A DNA stretch of 64,000 nucleotides from Cobetia amphilecti (GCF_020217465.1 NZ_CP084115.1:310001-374000); one strand, 5' to 3'; positions 45,781 to 56,181 are shown, numbered from the stretch's first letter. Notes: a model not told the origin generated them from the sequence alone. A program made the numbers and translations.

Positions 45781-46854
45781 ATGTCACCGCACGCTGCCGC
45801 CTCACGCCATGCCACCGCTGAGGCTCTGATGCCGGACACCGAGGACAGTCCTTTGCCGCCTCACAGGGAGGATGCTCGGACTTCATCATCGCTGGCCGCC
45901 TCCCCGCCGGTAGCCGAGACACTGGACAGCCTGATGGATCTGTTCACGCCGCCAGCGGTCGAGCGCCTGGCGTGGCCGCTGGCCGATGAGGCCGGTGTGA
46001 TCGTCGAGTGCCTGCGCGCCGACACGCTGGACAGCGAGATTTCCGGCAACAAGGCCTGGAAGTTGCGTCTGCCGCTGGCCAGGGCGTTGAGCGAGAAGCG
46101 GGGCATCATCAGCTGTGGGGGTGGTTGGTCGAACCATCTGCATGCGCTGGCGGCGGCGGGTGCCAGATTGGGCATCGAGACGCATGGCCTGGTGCGCGGG
46201 CATCCCGAAGCGCCGCTGACGCCCACGCTCGCCGATGCGCGCGACAATGGCATGCGCTTGAGTTTCGTCTCGCGAGCCGAGTACCGGCAGCGCGACCAGC
46301 CTGATTTTGCCAGGCGCCATGGCGAGGGGGTATGGATTCCCGAGGGTGGCGGTTGCGTGGAAGGCGTCGCCGGGCTGGCGCCGTTGGCTCAGGCGCTGGC
46401 CGAGCCGGTGCCGGGCGAATCTGCGCCGCAGCTGGTGCTGCTGGCCTGTGGCAGCGGCACGACGCTTGCCGGGGTGCTGAGTGCGCTGGGCGAGCGCGAT
46501 GGGCTGCGGGTCATCGGGGTGCCGACCATGAATCATGGCGATCAGCTCTATCATCGTGTGCGTCGCCTGCTGGCGGAAAGTGGCGGCAGCCAGCAGAAGA
46601 CGCCGGAGTGGGGCCTGTGGCTGGGGGCGCAGGCCGGCGGCTTTGCCAAGGCGCCTGACTGGTTGATCCAGTTCATTCAGCGCTTCGAGGCCGAGACCGG
46701 CGTTGCGGTGGAGCCGGTCTACACCGCCAAGCTGTTTGCGGCGCTGGCGCATCATCTGGCCAATGGTCTGATCGCACGCGGTACGCGCATTCGCGTGCTG
46801 CACAGCGGGGGCTTGCAGGGGCGGCGAGGTTATCCGGCGTTGCAGGCCATCTGA
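45781..46854 (+). CDS. ACC deaminase/D-cysteine desulfhydrase-like PLP enzyme
   Basis: 357 residues of the tryptophan-synthase-beta fold. SGNKAWKLRLPLARAL carries the PLP lysine, CGGGWSNHLHALAAAGARLG the substrate loop, and ACGSGTTLAGVLSAL the phosphate-binding loop. These match the 1-aminocyclopropane-1-carboxylate deaminase/D-cysteine desulfhydrase group; which substrate is used cannot be judged. The first 50 or so residues are a loose Ala/Pro/Ser lead, and the true start may be later (ATG 45830 or 45934). It precedes ltaE by 200 bp on the same strand. Confidence 0.82.
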   Translation: MSPHAAASRHATAEALMPDTEDSPLPPHREDARTSSSLAASPPVAETLDSLMDLFTPPAVERLAWPLADEAGVIVECLRADTLDSEISGNKAWKLRLPLARALSEKRGIISCGGGWSNHLHALAAAGARLGIETHGLVRGHPEAPLTPTLADARDNGMRLSFVSRAEYRQRDQPDFARRHGEGVWIPEGGGCVEGVAGLAPLAQALAEPVPGESAPQLVLLACGSGTTLAGVLSALGERDGLRVIGVPTMNHGDQLYHRVRRLLAESGGSQQKTPEWGLWLGAQAGGFAKAPDWLIQFIQRFEAETGVAVEPVYTAKLFAALAHHLANGLIARGTRIRVLHSGGLQGRRGYPALQAI

Positions 46855-47053
46855 GGGTGCTGGCGAGGCGAGTGTCATCTGGCTCGTCTCCTCTCGCGAG
46901 GCGCCCTCCGGTGGCTTGCGTGCAGCCTTCACCTGCCACTGGCGGCGGCGTGCAGCGCTGTTATGATGGAGTTTCTGCAGCGGCTCCTGCCATCCGGGAG
47001 CCGTGTCTGTTTCACCGGACAGGGTGATCCCCTGTCCCGCTCTGGAAATTCCC

Positions 47054-48139
47054 ATGACGACTGACGCCATTGCCCCGACCCCCGCTGCGACCTCTGCTGC
47101 CGATGAAGCGTGCACTTCACGCTTTCTGGCCAGTGACAACACGTCCGGTATCTGTCCCGAGGCGATGGCGTACATGATGCAGGCCAATCGTGATGATGAT
47201 CTCGCCTACGGCAATGACCGCTGGACACAGCAGGTCACCGACAGCTTCCGTCAGCTGTTCGAGACCGAGTGTGAGGTGTTCTTCGTCTTCAATGGCACCG
47301 CCGCCAACTCCCTGTCGCTGGCCCACCTGTGCCAGTCCTACCACAGTGTCATCTGCCACGAACTGGCCCATATCGAGACCGATGAATGCGGCGGGCCGGA
47401 GTTCTTCTCCAACGGCTCCAAGTTGCTCAACGCGCCGGGCCCCAACGGCAAGCTGACGCCGGAAGGCATCGAGCAGCTGGTCACCAAGCGCAGCGATATC
47501 CACTATCCGCGTCCGCGCGTGATCTCCCTGACCCAGTGCACCGAGGTCGGCACCGTCTACAGCCTGGAAGAGCTGCAGGCGATTCGTGAAGTGGCGGACC
47601 GTCATGATCTGCAGATCCATATGGATGGCGCCCGTTTCGCCAATGCCTGCGCCGCGCTGAATGTCTCGCCGGCTGAGCTGACCTGGAAGGCGGGTGTGGA
47701 CGTGCTGTGCTTCTCCGGCACCAAGAATGGTCTGGCCATGGGGGAGGCGGTGATCTTCTTCGATCGCAAGCTGGCACGCGATTTCGATTACCGCTGCAAG
47801 CAGGCCGGTCAGCTGGCCTCCAAGATGCGCTTCATCGCGGCGCCCTGGATGGGGCTGCTGGAAAATGATGTCTGGCTGAACAACGCCCGCCATGCGAACG
47901 GCATGGCGCAGTATCTGGCCGAGCGTCTCGAGGCGCTGGAGGGAATCGAGCTGCTGTTCCCCGGCGAGGCCAACAGCGTGTTCGCCAGCTTCCCCGAGCA
48001 TGTGCTGGCGGCACTGCGTGAGCGTGGCTGGACCTTCTATACCTTCATCGGTGCGGGTGGCGCACGCTTCGTCTGCTCCTGGAACACCACCACCGAGTTG
48101 CTCGACGCCCTGCTCAAGGATATTCGCGACGTGCTGTGA
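47054..48139 (+). CDS. ltaE: Low-specificity L-threonine aldolase
   Basis: 361 residues of PLP fold type I. FLASDNTSGICPEAMAYM, YGNDRWTQQVTD, the FNGTAANSLSLAHLC helix, HMDGARFANACAALN and the PLP lysine in CFSGTKNGLAMGEAV are family features. It cleaves L-threonine or L-allo-threonine to glycine and acetaldehyde. Start ATG 47054 (MTTDAIAP) has GGAA upstream; a short Ala/Thr-rich lead is present. It ends at a strong terminator. Confidence 0.93.
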   Translation: MTTDAIAPTPAATSAADEACTSRFLASDNTSGICPEAMAYMMQANRDDDLAYGNDRWTQQVTDSFRQLFETECEVFFVFNGTAANSLSLAHLCQSYHSVICHELAHIETDECGGPEFFSNGSKLLNAPGPNGKLTPEGIEQLVTKRSDIHYPRPRVISLTQCTEVGTVYSLEELQAIREVADRHDLQIHMDGARFANACAALNVSPAELTWKAGVDVLCFSGTKNGLAMGEAVIFFDRKLARDFDYRCKQAGQLASKMRFIAAPWMGLLENDVWLNNARHANGMAQYLAERLEALEGIELLFPGEANSVFASFPEHVLAALRERGWTFYTFIGAGGARFVCSWNTTTELLDALLKDIRDVL

Positions 48140-48185
48140 GTCTCCTGATTCAGGCAGTCCCGAAGGCGTGAGCGCCTCCCTCGAG

Positions 48186-48218
48186 ATCCCCATCGCCCCG
48201 GCGGTGGGGATTTTTTTT
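48186..48218 (+). terminator. Terminator after ltaE
   Basis: A 12-bp stem with one G-T pair (ATCCCCATCGCC paired to GGCGGTGGGGAT) followed by eight T. Confidence 0.9.
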
Positions 48219-48843
48219 GTGGCCGGTTGTCCGGTCTTGTCAACGTCATGCGTGACTGAGGCAAGAGTCTGATCAGGTTGGTAGCCACTTCGTCGCCAGT
48301 CGTTGTTTTTATGGTCTTTGTGGTGAGCCAGGAGGCTGTATGAAGCGTGGCGGAGGTGGTCGGGAGTGAAGTGTGGGCGCGGCCATTCTTGCTCGACTGG
48401 CTGGTATGCAGTGTCGTCTGGGCGTGAGAGTGACTGGCGTCAACCGTCAGTCTGTTCCTATGCTCAAGGTGTGCTGCAGTGCAACATGACATGAGTGAAT
48501 CACCCGCGACAGCAGAAGCATTGGTCGAGTTTTCGCGTCTTTCGAAGCTTTCTTCAACGCGTTGTCAGAGGTGTTCAGGCGCCATCGAAGTGTCTGCTGA
48601 CCCACTGGCTGCCGTAGATCCTGCGGTGCTTGGCAGAACTGGCTCCGCCGGCGGAAAGTTCGTTGAATGCATTCATTCACTGTATTGGACACCAGCACCC
48701 TATATCGACCTATGCTGATAAACACGCCGAGGCAGTCGTCCTGCGTACGCTTTTCAGGCTGAGCGGACGAACGAATTTTGCGGTCTTACCTGAGTGGGCC
48801 CGGCGATGGTCCCAGCGACTGATGTCGCGACAAGGAGGCTTCC
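48219..48843. other. 625-bp region before the yeaG operon, no gene seen
   Basis: Lower GC than the neighbours. No frame has both a start signal and a plausible protein. It contains a perfect palindrome GAATGCATTC (48665-48674) and, further on, TATATC and TATGCT elements that could be stress-sigma -10 boxes. The long leader is probably regulatory for yeaG. Confidence 0.4.
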
Positions 48844-50766
48844 ATGAGCATCTTCGATCACGTGCAGAGCCGCTACGAGCGGATTCAGCAAGAAGAGATG
48901 AGTCTCCAGGAGTACCTGGAGTTGTGCCGGCAGGACACTACTGCCTACGCCAGCGCTGCCGAGCGCATGCTGGCGGCCATCGGTGAACCGGAGGTCATCG
49001 ATACCGCCAAGGACCCCAGTCTTTCCCGTATCTTTTCCAACAAGCTGATCCGCCGTTATCCAAGCTTTGCCGAGTTCTATGGCATGGAAGAGGCTATCGA
49101 GCAGATCGTTTCCTACTTCCGGCATGCGGCGCAGGGACTGGAGGAGCGCAAGCAGATCCTGTATCTGCTCGGCCCGGTGGGCGGCGGCAAGTCGTCTCTG
49201 GCGGAGCGTCTCAAGCTGCTGATGGAGCAGATTCCCTTCTATGCCATCAAGGGCTCGCCGGTCTTCGAGTCTCCGCTGGGGCTGTTCTCGCCGGAGGAAG
49301 ATGGCGAGCTGATCGAGAAGGAGTACGGCATTCCCCAGCGCTGCATGCGCAGTGCCATGTCACCGTGGGCCGCCAAGCGCCTCAAGGAATATGGCGGTGA
49401 TATCAGCAAGTTCCGCGTGGTCAAGCTCTACCCCTCGCGCCTCAATCAGATCGGTATCTCCAAGACCGAGCCGGGCGATGACAACAACCAGGACATTTCC
49501 GCGCTGGTCGGCAAGGTCGATATCCGTCAGCTGGAGCTCTATGCCCAGGACGACCCGGATGCCTACAGCTTCTCCGGCGGGCTGTGCAAGGCCAACCAGG
49601 GGCTGATGGAATTCGTCGAGATGTTCAAGGCGCCGATCAAGGTGCTGCATCCGCTGCTGACCGCGACCCAGGAGGGCAATTACAACCCGACGGAAGGCAT
49701 GGGCGCGATTCCCTTCGATGGCGTGGTGCTGGCGCACTCCAACGAGAGCGAATGGCAGGCATTTCGCAACAATCGCAACAATGAGGCCTTCCTCGATCGC
49801 GTCTATATCGTCAAGGTGCCTTACTGCCTGCGCGCCTCCGAGGAGGTCAAGATCTACGCCAAGCTGCTGGAACATTCGTCGCTGAATCAGGCGCCCTGTG
49901 CCCCGGATACGCTGCGCATGCTGTCCCAGTTCATCGTGCTGTCGCGTCTGCGTGAGCCGGAGAATTCCAGCGTCTACTCGAAGATGCGCATCTATGATGG
50001 CGAGAACCTCAAGGATACCGATCCGCGCGCCAAGTCGATCCAGGAATACCGCGATAGCGCCGGTGTCGACGAGGGGATGGATGGGCTCTCGACACGCTTT
50101 GCCTTCAAGATTCTCTCCAAGGTCTTCAACTTCGATGCCAGTGAGGTCGCGGCCAACCCGGTCCATCTGCTCTACGTGCTGGAGCAGCGCCTCGATCAGG
50201 AGCAGCTGCCCAAGGAAACCCACGAGCGCTACCTGCGCTATATCAAGGAATACCTGGCGCCCCGCTATGTCGATTTCATCGGCAAGGAGATCCAGACCGC
50301 CTACCTCGAGTCCTATTCCGAGTATGGGCAGAACATCTTCGATCGCTATGTGACCTATGCCGACTTCTGGATCCAGGAGCAGGAGTATCGCGATCCCGAG
50401 ACCGGCGAACTGCTGGACCGTCAGTCACTCAACGAGGAACTGGAGAAGATCGAGAAGCCCGCGGGCATCTCCAACCCGAAGGATTTCCGTCACGAGGTGG
50501 TCAACTTCGTGCTGCGCGCACGGGCGCAGAACAACGGTACCAACCCGAGCTGGCAGTCCTACGAGAAGCTGCGTGCGGTGATCGAGAAGAAGATGTTCGC
50601 CAATACCGAAGAGCTGCTGCCGGTCATCTCCTTCAATGCCAAGGCCTCGGCATCCGACCAGCGCAAGCACGAGGACTTCGTGGCGCGCATGGTGGATCGC
50701 GGCTACACCGAGAAGCAGGTGCGCCTGTTGTCCGAATGGTATCTGCGCGTACGCAAGTCGCAGTAA
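48844..50766 (+). CDS. yeaG: PrkA-family serine protein kinase YeaG
   Basis: 640 residues, typical length. The AAA-like PrkA domain has the Walker A loop LLGPVGGGKSSLAE near 109-120 and the KGSPVFESPLGLFSPEEDGE segment; the C-terminal kinase-like PrkA region follows. YeaG in E. coli is induced by stationary phase and nitrogen starvation and acts with YeaH. AAGGAGGC is just before the ATG. It heads a three-gene operon with yeaH and spoVR. Confidence 0.95.
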   Translation: MSIFDHVQSRYERIQQEEMSLQEYLELCRQDTTAYASAAERMLAAIGEPEVIDTAKDPSLSRIFSNKLIRRYPSFAEFYGMEEAIEQIVSYFRHAAQGLEERKQILYLLGPVGGGKSSLAERLKLLMEQIPFYAIKGSPVFESPLGLFSPEEDGELIEKEYGIPQRCMRSAMSPWAAKRLKEYGGDISKFRVVKLYPSRLNQIGISKTEPGDDNNQDISALVGKVDIRQLELYAQDDPDAYSFSGGLCKANQGLMEFVEMFKAPIKVLHPLLTATQEGNYNPTEGMGAIPFDGVVLAHSNESEWQAFRNNRNNEAFLDRVYIVKVPYCLRASEEVKIYAKLLEHSSLNQAPCAPDTLRMLSQFIVLSRLREPENSSVYSKMRIYDGENLKDTDPRAKSIQEYRDSAGVDEGMDGLSTRFAFKILSKVFNFDASEVAANPVHLLYVLEQRLDQEQLPKETHERYLRYIKEYLAPRYVDFIGKEIQTAYLESYSEYGQNIFDRYVTYADFWIQEQEYRDPETGELLDRQSLNEELEKIEKPAGISNPKDFRHEVVNFVLRARAQNNGTNPSWQSYEKLRAVIEKKMFANTEELLPVISFNAKASASDQRKHEDFVARMVDRGYTEKQVRLLSEWYLRVRKSQ

Positions 50767-50863
50767 GCCCTGCCGACTGACGACAGGCCTGCCGGCGGGC
50801 ACGATTGCCGCCGGCACTTGCCATCCGGCCATCCGCTGAGGGCGGGGCCGGCAAGGAGGGCGA

Positions 50864-52147
50864 ATGAGTTATTTCATTGATCGACGCAGCAATGCACGCA
50901 ACAAGAGTGCAGTGAATCGACAGCGCTTCATTCGGCGCTATCGCAGTCATATCAAGCGGGCGGTGGAGGATGCCGTCAATCGGCGCTCCATCACCGACAT
51001 GGAGCGCGGCGAGGAAGTCTCCATTCCGACGCGTGACATTTCCGAGCCGGTCTTCCAGCACGGACAGGGCGGCAAGCGGCGTGTGATCAATCCCGGCAAC
51101 AAGGAATTTGTCGAAGGGGACCGCATGCGCCGTCCCAGTGGCGGTGGTGGGGGAGGTGGCAGTGGCGAGGGCCAGGCCTCCAACCAGGGCGAGGGGGAAG
51201 ATGACTTTGCCTTCACCCTGTCGCGTGAGGAATTTCTCGAGTTCGTCTTCGACGGGCTGGAACTGCCGCATCTGGAACGCAAGCAGATCGCGGACATGGA
51301 AGAGGTGCGTCCGGTGCGCGCGGGGATCGCGCGTGACGGTACACCGGCACGTATCAACATCGTGCGCTCGATGCGTTCAGCGCAGGCGCGGCGCATCGCG
51401 ATGCGTTCCCCGATCAAGCGGGCGCTGAAGGAGGCTGTCGAAGCGCTGGAGCAGGAGGAGCGCAAGGACCCGGTGCTGCGCAACAAGGTGCGCATCAGTG
51501 AGCTCAAGGCGGAAATCGAGCGGCTCGAGGCGCGCCTCAAGGCGGTGCCGTTCCTCGATACCTATGATCTGCGCTACAACCACCTCATCAATCAGCCGAT
51601 GCCGTCCAACAAGGCGGTGATGTTCTGCGTGATGGATGTCTCGGGGTCGATGACCCAGGCGCACAAGGACATCGGCAAGCGTTTCTTCCTGTTGCTGTAT
51701 CTGTTTCTGGAGCGCAACTACGAGAAGGTCGAGCTGGTCTTCATCCGTCACCACACCGCTGCCAAGGAAGTCGACGAGGAGGAGTTCTTCTACTCCCGCG
51801 AGACCGGCGGCACCATCGTATCCAGTGCCCTCACGCTGCTCGATGAGGTGATCGAATCGCGCTATCCGGCCGGCGAGTGGAATCTCTACGTGGCGCAGGC
51901 CTCGGATGGCGACAACTGGGATGACGATTCCACCAACTGTCGCGAACTGATGATCAAGAAGCTGATGCCGCGCCTGCAGTACTACGCCTATGTGGAGATC
52001 ACGCCGCATGCCCATCAGGCGCTATGGGAGGAGTACGAGCGGGTCGAGGCGGAATTTCCGGAACGCTTTGCCATGCAGCAGATCGTCGAGGCAGGCGATA
52101 TCTACCCGGTATTCCGCGAGCTGTTCAAGCGCCGCATCAGCGCCTGA
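50864..52147 (+). CDS. yeaH: DUF444 VWA-like protein YeaH
   Basis: 427 residues. [20 protein letters not shown] starts the DUF444 domain; a Gly-rich linker (about 90-105) follows, and a von Willebrand A-like domain carries the MIDAS sequence DVSGSM at 258-263. It is the usual partner of the YeaG kinase. It starts about 100 bp after yeaG with GGAGG upstream. Confidence 0.95.
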   Translation: MSYFIDRRSNARNKSAVNRQRFIRRYRSHIKRAVEDAVNRRSITDMERGEEVSIPTRDISEPVFQHGQGGKRRVINPGNKEFVEGDRMRRPSGGGGGGGSGEGQASNQGEGEDDFAFTLSREEFLEFVFDGLELPHLERKQIADMEEVRPVRAGIARDGTPARINIVRSMRSAQARRIAMRSPIKRALKEAVEALEQEERKDPVLRNKVRISELKAEIERLEARLKAVPFLDTYDLRYNHLINQPMPSNKAVMFCVMDVSGSMTQAHKDIGKRFFLLLYLFLERNYEKVELVFIRHHTAAKEVDEEEFFYSRETGGTIVSSALTLLDEVIESRYPAGEWNLYVAQASDGDNWDDDSTNCRELMIKKLMPRLQYYAYVEITPHAHQALWEEYERVEAEFPERFAMQQIVEAGDIYPVFRELFKRRISA

Positions 52148-52194
52148 TCACATCATGCGACGTGCCCGGCAGTCGCGCCGGGCCAGGAGGCCTC

Positions 52195-53796
52195 ATGAGT
52201 CATGGTCTTGATGGCGGTCTTGATGACCGAATGAGCAAGCGCATCGATAGCCGGCTGGAAGACACCCAGCCGGCCAGCGGGTCGGATTGGACCTTCGAAT
52301 TGCTCGAGCATTTCGAAAGCGAGATCGCGCGCATCGCCGCGCAGTACAAGCTGGATATCTACCCCAACCAGATCGAGGTGATCACGTCCGAGCAGATGAT
52401 GGATGCCTACGCCAGCATCGGCATGCCGGTCGGCTACCATCACTGGTCGTTCGGCAAGCAGTTCCTGTCGGTGGAGCAGGCGTATCGGCGAGGGCAGATG
52501 GGGCTGGCCTATGAGCTGGTGATCAACTCCGACCCTTGCATCGCCTATCTGATGGAAGAGAACACCCTGATGATGCAGATTCTAGTCATGGCGCATGCTT
52601 GCTATGGCCACAACAGCTTCTTCAAGGGCAATTATCTGTTCCGCACCTGGACGGATGCCTCGGCGATCATCGACTACCTCGTCTTCGCGCGGAAATACGT
52701 GTCCGAGTGCGAGGAGCGTCATGGCGTGGACGCCGTCGAGCAGCTGCTCGACGCCTGCCATGCACTGCAGAACTATGGCGTGGATCGCTACAAGCGCCCT
52801 TCGGCCATCTCGCCGGAAGAGGAGGTCCAGCGTCAGCAGGAGCGTGAAGCCTACCTGCAGGCCCAGGTGAATGCGCTGTGGACCACGATCCCCCAGGCGG
52901 GCGAAGAGGATGAGGTGATCGATGAGGTCAATGATCCTCTCGGTCTGCATCGCCGCGGCCGCTATCCGCCGGAGCCGCAGGAGAACCTGCTCTATTTCAT
53001 CGAGAAGAATGCCCCGTTGCTGGAGCCCTGGCAGCGTGAGCTGGTGCGTATCGTGCGCAAGCTGGCGCAGTACTTCTATCCGCAGCGCCAGACGCAGGTG
53101 ATGAATGAGGGCTGGGCGTGTTTCTGGCACTACACCATCATGAATCAGCTCTACGATGAGGGGTTGATCGGCGAGGGCGTGATCCTCGAGTTCCTGCAGT
53201 CGCATACCTCGGTGGTGCAGCAGCCCGGCTTCGATCACCCGCATTACAACGGCATCAATCCCTATGCGCTGGGCTTCGCGATGTTCACCGATATCAAGCG
53301 TATCTGTGAGCACCCCGACGATGAGGATCGTGAGTGGTTCCCGGATATCGCCGGCAGCGACTGGTTGGAAACGGTGCACTTCGCGATGCGCAACTTCAAG
53401 GATGAGTCCTTCATCCAGCAATTCCTGTCGCCCAAGGTGATCCGGGATCTCAAGCTGTTCTCGCTGGTCGATGACGACAGCGATGAGCATCTCGTCATCG
53501 ACGCCATTCACGACAGTCGTGGTTACAAGCGCATTCGTGAGGCGCTGTGCGTACAGTACGCACTGAGCCACCGTGAGCCGAATATCCAGGTGTGGGCCGC
53601 CAACATTCGCGGTGATCGCTCGCTGACCCTGCGCCATGTGCAGGATGATCGGCGCCCGCTGGCGCGCAGCGTCTACCCCGTGATGCGCTATCTGCATCAG
53701 CTGTGGGGCTTTCCTGTCCATCTGGAGTCGATGGAGAACGATGAGGTGGCAAGGCGCTACCAGTGGCCACTGCCGGAGGATGCCAATCCCGGCTGA
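52195..53796 (+). CDS. ycgB: SpoVR family protein (YcgB)
   Basis: 533 residues. SpoVR hallmarks are GMPVGYHHWSFGKQFL, NSDPCIAYLMEENTLMMQ, MAHACYGHNSFFKGNYLF and NEGWACFWHYTIMNQLYDEG, rich in His and Glu, which suggests a metal site. The family works with PrkA/YeaG and YeaH; its biochemical role is unsettled. CCAGGAGG is 4-5 bases before ATG 52195. The operon ends at the hairpin at 53888. Confidence 0.93.
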   Translation: MSHGLDGGLDDRMSKRIDSRLEDTQPASGSDWTFELLEHFESEIARIAAQYKLDIYPNQIEVITSEQMMDAYASIGMPVGYHHWSFGKQFLSVEQAYRRGQMGLAYELVINSDPCIAYLMEENTLMMQILVMAHACYGHNSFFKGNYLFRTWTDASAIIDYLVFARKYVSECEERHGVDAVEQLLDACHALQNYGVDRYKRPSAISPEEEVQRQQEREAYLQAQVNALWTTIPQAGEEDEVIDEVNDPLGLHRRGRYPPEPQENLLYFIEKNAPLLEPWQRELVRIVRKLAQYFYPQRQTQVMNEGWACFWHYTIMNQLYDEGLIGEGVILEFLQSHTSVVQQPGFDHPHYNGINPYALGFAMFTDIKRICEHPDDEDREWFPDIAGSDWLETVHFAMRNFKDESFIQQFLSPKVIRDLKLFSLVDDDSDEHLVIDAIHDSRGYKRIREALCVQYALSHREPNIQVWAANIRGDRSLTLRHVQDDRRPLARSVYPVMRYLHQLWGFPVHLESMENDEVARRYQWPLPEDANPG

Positions 53797-53887
53797 CAGG
53801 GCGTCAGGTGACGCTCATGGCGGATCGAGGGGGGTGCCGAGAGGATGCCAGCCCTGACCGGCGCGCAATCGGCATAAGGCAGGCATG

Positions 53888-53924
53888 AAAAAACCGCCGT
53901 GAGGACACCCTCGCGGCGGTTTTC
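53888..53924. terminator. Bidirectional terminator, spoVR operon and HiPIP
   Basis: A 14-bp stem with one G-T pair (AAACCGCCGTGAGG with CCTCGCGGCGGTTT), loop ACAC, and A/T runs on both sides. Confidence 0.88.
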
Positions 53925-53987
53925 TTGTCTCAATCGGCTCTCGTGCTCATGCTCGTGCTCTCAGCCAGAGGGTTCCGGTTGCGCACC

Positions 53988-54305
53988 TCAGGCCGGGCGC
54001 TTGGTCCAGGACTGACACCAGCCCTTCGGCTCGACGCTATGGCTTGGGAAAAGCTGGCAGCCTTCGTTCTCGGGCTTGTAGAACATGCAGTTGGCGCAGT
54101 CCGAACCCGGCTTGAAGGCGGGGTGGTCCTTGGCTTCACTGGCGACTTCCACGTAGTTGAGCGCCTTGGCTTGCGGATTGGAGGTATCCAGTCGCGGCAG
54201 GTCGGCGGCAAGGGCGCGGGGTGAGAGTATGGCGGCGCCCAGCGGCAGGGCAGCGAGCCCCAGCAGACTATTGCGCATGAAGTTACGGCGGCTCTGATTG
54301 GCCAT
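53988..54305 (-). CDS. High-potential iron-sulfur protein (HiPIP), Tat-exported
   Basis: 105 residues. The N-terminus has the twin-arginine motif SRRNFM, a hydrophobic stretch and a cleavage site near Ala-Leu-Ala at 33. The cluster ligands are Cys70, Cys73, Cys83 and Cys97 (SDCANCMF, EGCQLF, GWCQSW), the exact HiPIP spacing. It carries electrons in the periplasm, in many bacteria to a terminal oxidase or a photosynthetic centre. Start ATG 54305 has AAGGAAT upstream. The neighbours do not show its partner; the ligand-less cbb3-like cluster lies 13 kb away. Confidence 0.95.
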   Translation of the reverse strand: MANQSRRNFMRNSLLGLAALPLGAAILSPRALAADLPRLDTSNPQAKALNYVEVASEAKDHPAFKPGSDCANCMFYKPENEGCQLFPSHSVEPKGWCQSWTKRPA

Positions 54306-54753
54306 GGTCGGATTCCTTCTCATCAATGGAGCACAACCGTCGGGATGTGCTGCGGTCACGGCTCGCCTGTCAGGAGGCGCTTGCATGTCAGTCGTTGCAG
54401 TGTCGCGGGTGCCACCGGCACCTTGATGGGTACTCTGTGTGGCATTGCTGACCGCTTGCTGGCATTCATGGATGCAGATGGCATGCCAGATACTGAACAT
54501 GTGGTCAGGTTCTGCGCCATCAGTATTCGGGCAGATTTGTCAGGAGGTCTCTGCTCGCCGATGGTGCATCAAGCGGGTGCTGCCTGCTTATTGTGGCTTG
54601 AGTTGGGGCAACCGTCAGCCTCGCTGGCAGAACTCTGGCATGATGGAATCGACGCAGGAACGTGAATGACGTCGCTGTGGCCCGCGAGCCATGGCGAAAT
54701 GATGGATGCATGCCTTGCCGAGGTAACTGCAACGACAAGAAGGAAATGGCGGG
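54306..54753. other. Intergenic region between HiPIP and the nuclease gene
   Basis: 448 bp, divergent. No supported gene; promoters for both sides must lie here but I cannot name them. Confidence 0.4.
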
Positions 54754-55620
54754 ATGCTGGATGTGATGGACGATATTCGCTCGGCCGGCCGCAAGCTGTG
54801 GCGGGGCTTCGGGGTCAGCGTGGTGTTTGCACTGGTAGGGGGTGGGCTCTGGTGGTGGCAGGAGCGCGACTACCAGCAGTTCTACGTCTGGCAGGGCGTG
54901 CCGCAGGCGCGTGCACTGGATTGGAAGACGCTGGCGCGCGGCTTGCGCAGCGATGCCTATCTGGTGGGCTGGTCTGATCTGCGCGCCAACCCGCTGTGGG
55001 TGACATGGCGGCTCGAGAATACTCAAGGGTCGCGGCTGGGGGAGCGTCCTGACGAGTTCGAGCGCGACTGGCGCTCGCTGTGGCCCGTCACGCCGGATAG
55101 CTATCGCAACAGTGGCTACGACCGCGGACACCTGGCGCCCAACTACGCCATCGGCAAGATCTACGGCGTCAAGGCGCAGCATCAGACCTTTCGCATGACG
55201 AATATCTCGCCACAGACACCGGCGCTCAATCGCAAGCTCTGGCAACGGCTGGAAGCCGCCATCATGGACAGCATCCTTCCGCGCGAAGGCGCACTATGGA
55301 TCACGGCAGGGCCGGTCTTCAGCGGCAGTATCGAGCGGCTGCCCAATCTGATCGAGATTCCCGATGCCTTCTACAAGATCATCATCTCGCCCGGCTCGGG
55401 TCGGCAGGCACCGCGTGCGCTGGCCTTTCTCTTCCCGCAGCAGGTGAGGGGAGATGAGCCGCTGGACCGTTTTCTGGTCAGCATCGATCGCATCGAGTCT
55501 CTGACAGGGTTGGACTTCTTCCATGAGCTTCCCGATGACGTCGAGCAGCGCCTCGAGGCGCAAGTCGTGCGCGATGGCTGGCAGGTCGACAGTTTCAGTC
55601 GTACGCCATCACGTTACTGA
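54754..55620 (+). CDS. DNA/RNA non-specific endonuclease (NUC1 family)
   Basis: 288 residues. A membrane anchor or signal at about 19-36 (FGVSVVFALVGGGLWWW) is followed by the beta-beta-alpha-metal nuclease domain with the catalytic DRGHLAPN (His126) and LNRKLWQRLEAAI. It should cut DNA and RNA in the periplasm. The C-terminus is intact. AGAAGGAAAT precedes the start. It stands alone, followed by the tRNA-Leu array on the other strand. Confidence 0.9.
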   Translation: MLDVMDDIRSAGRKLWRGFGVSVVFALVGGGLWWWQERDYQQFYVWQGVPQARALDWKTLARGLRSDAYLVGWSDLRANPLWVTWRLENTQGSRLGERPDEFERDWRSLWPVTPDSYRNSGYDRGHLAPNYAIGKIYGVKAQHQTFRMTNISPQTPALNRKLWQRLEAAIMDSILPREGALWITAGPVFSGSIERLPNLIEIPDAFYKIIISPGSGRQAPRALAFLFPQQVRGDEPLDRFLVSIDRIESLTGLDFFHELPDDVEQRLEAQVVRDGWQVDSFSRTPSRY

Positions 55621-55907
55621 GCGCGCTGCCAAGGTCCGACTGACAGGAACGTACTGAAGGAGTTCGGCGGACAGGTGCCGACTGAAGGGGTGCAGCTGAA
55701 AAGAGTTATCCACAGCGCCAGGCGTAGTAATGGGTGTGGACAAGTTGCGCATGAGGAGGGCGGTATTTTCTTCGCGACATGCGAAAGACAACGCAGGGCG
55801 CTGTGGGTCTGAGCAAAACAAGAGGGTGAGTCAGTCAGGATATAGCGAGGGAGAGTATCGCGATGTGAGCAGCAGGCGCTGCGAGGATGCATCGGATATC
55901 AATTTGA

Positions 55908-55994
55908 TGGTGCCCAGAAGAGGACTTGAACCTCCACGTCCATACGGACACTAGCACCTGAAGCTAGCGCGTCTACCAATTCCGCCATCTGGGC
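55908..55994 (-). tRNA. tRNA-Leu (anticodon CAG), copy 4 of the array
   Basis: 87 nt with the acceptor GCCCAGA paired to TCTGGGC, long variable arm, anticodon loop TTCAGGT, T loop TTCAAGT and encoded CCA. Confidence 0.97.
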
Positions 55995-56094
55995 ATCAAG
56001 TTGTGTGCTGAAGTCTCAAGAGCTGAGTCTTGCAGCTGAACGAGCATGAAATCCTTGGTAGTGGATGCCATGTTCCCTGTTCGAGTGCGCATCG

Positions 56095-56181
56095 TGGTGC
56101 CCAGAAGAGGACTTGAACCTCCACATCCTTACGGATACTAGCACCTGAAGCTAGCGCGTCTACCAATTCCGCCATCTGGGC
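56095..56181 (-). tRNA. tRNA-Leu (anticodon CAG), copy 3
   Basis: 87 nt with the same body as the others. The variable arm reads GTATCCGTAAGGAT where copies 1 and 4 read GTGTCCGTATGGAC. Confidence 0.97.

Noticed and set aside
48479-48718. A 79-residue open frame in the gap before yeaG
   Set aside because: No ribosome site, no recognisable protein pattern and codon choice unlike the neighbours; it looks like chance in a noncoding region.
54306-54753. A small gene between HiPIP and the nuclease
   Set aside because: Open frames here are short, lack ribosome sites and do not resemble proteins.
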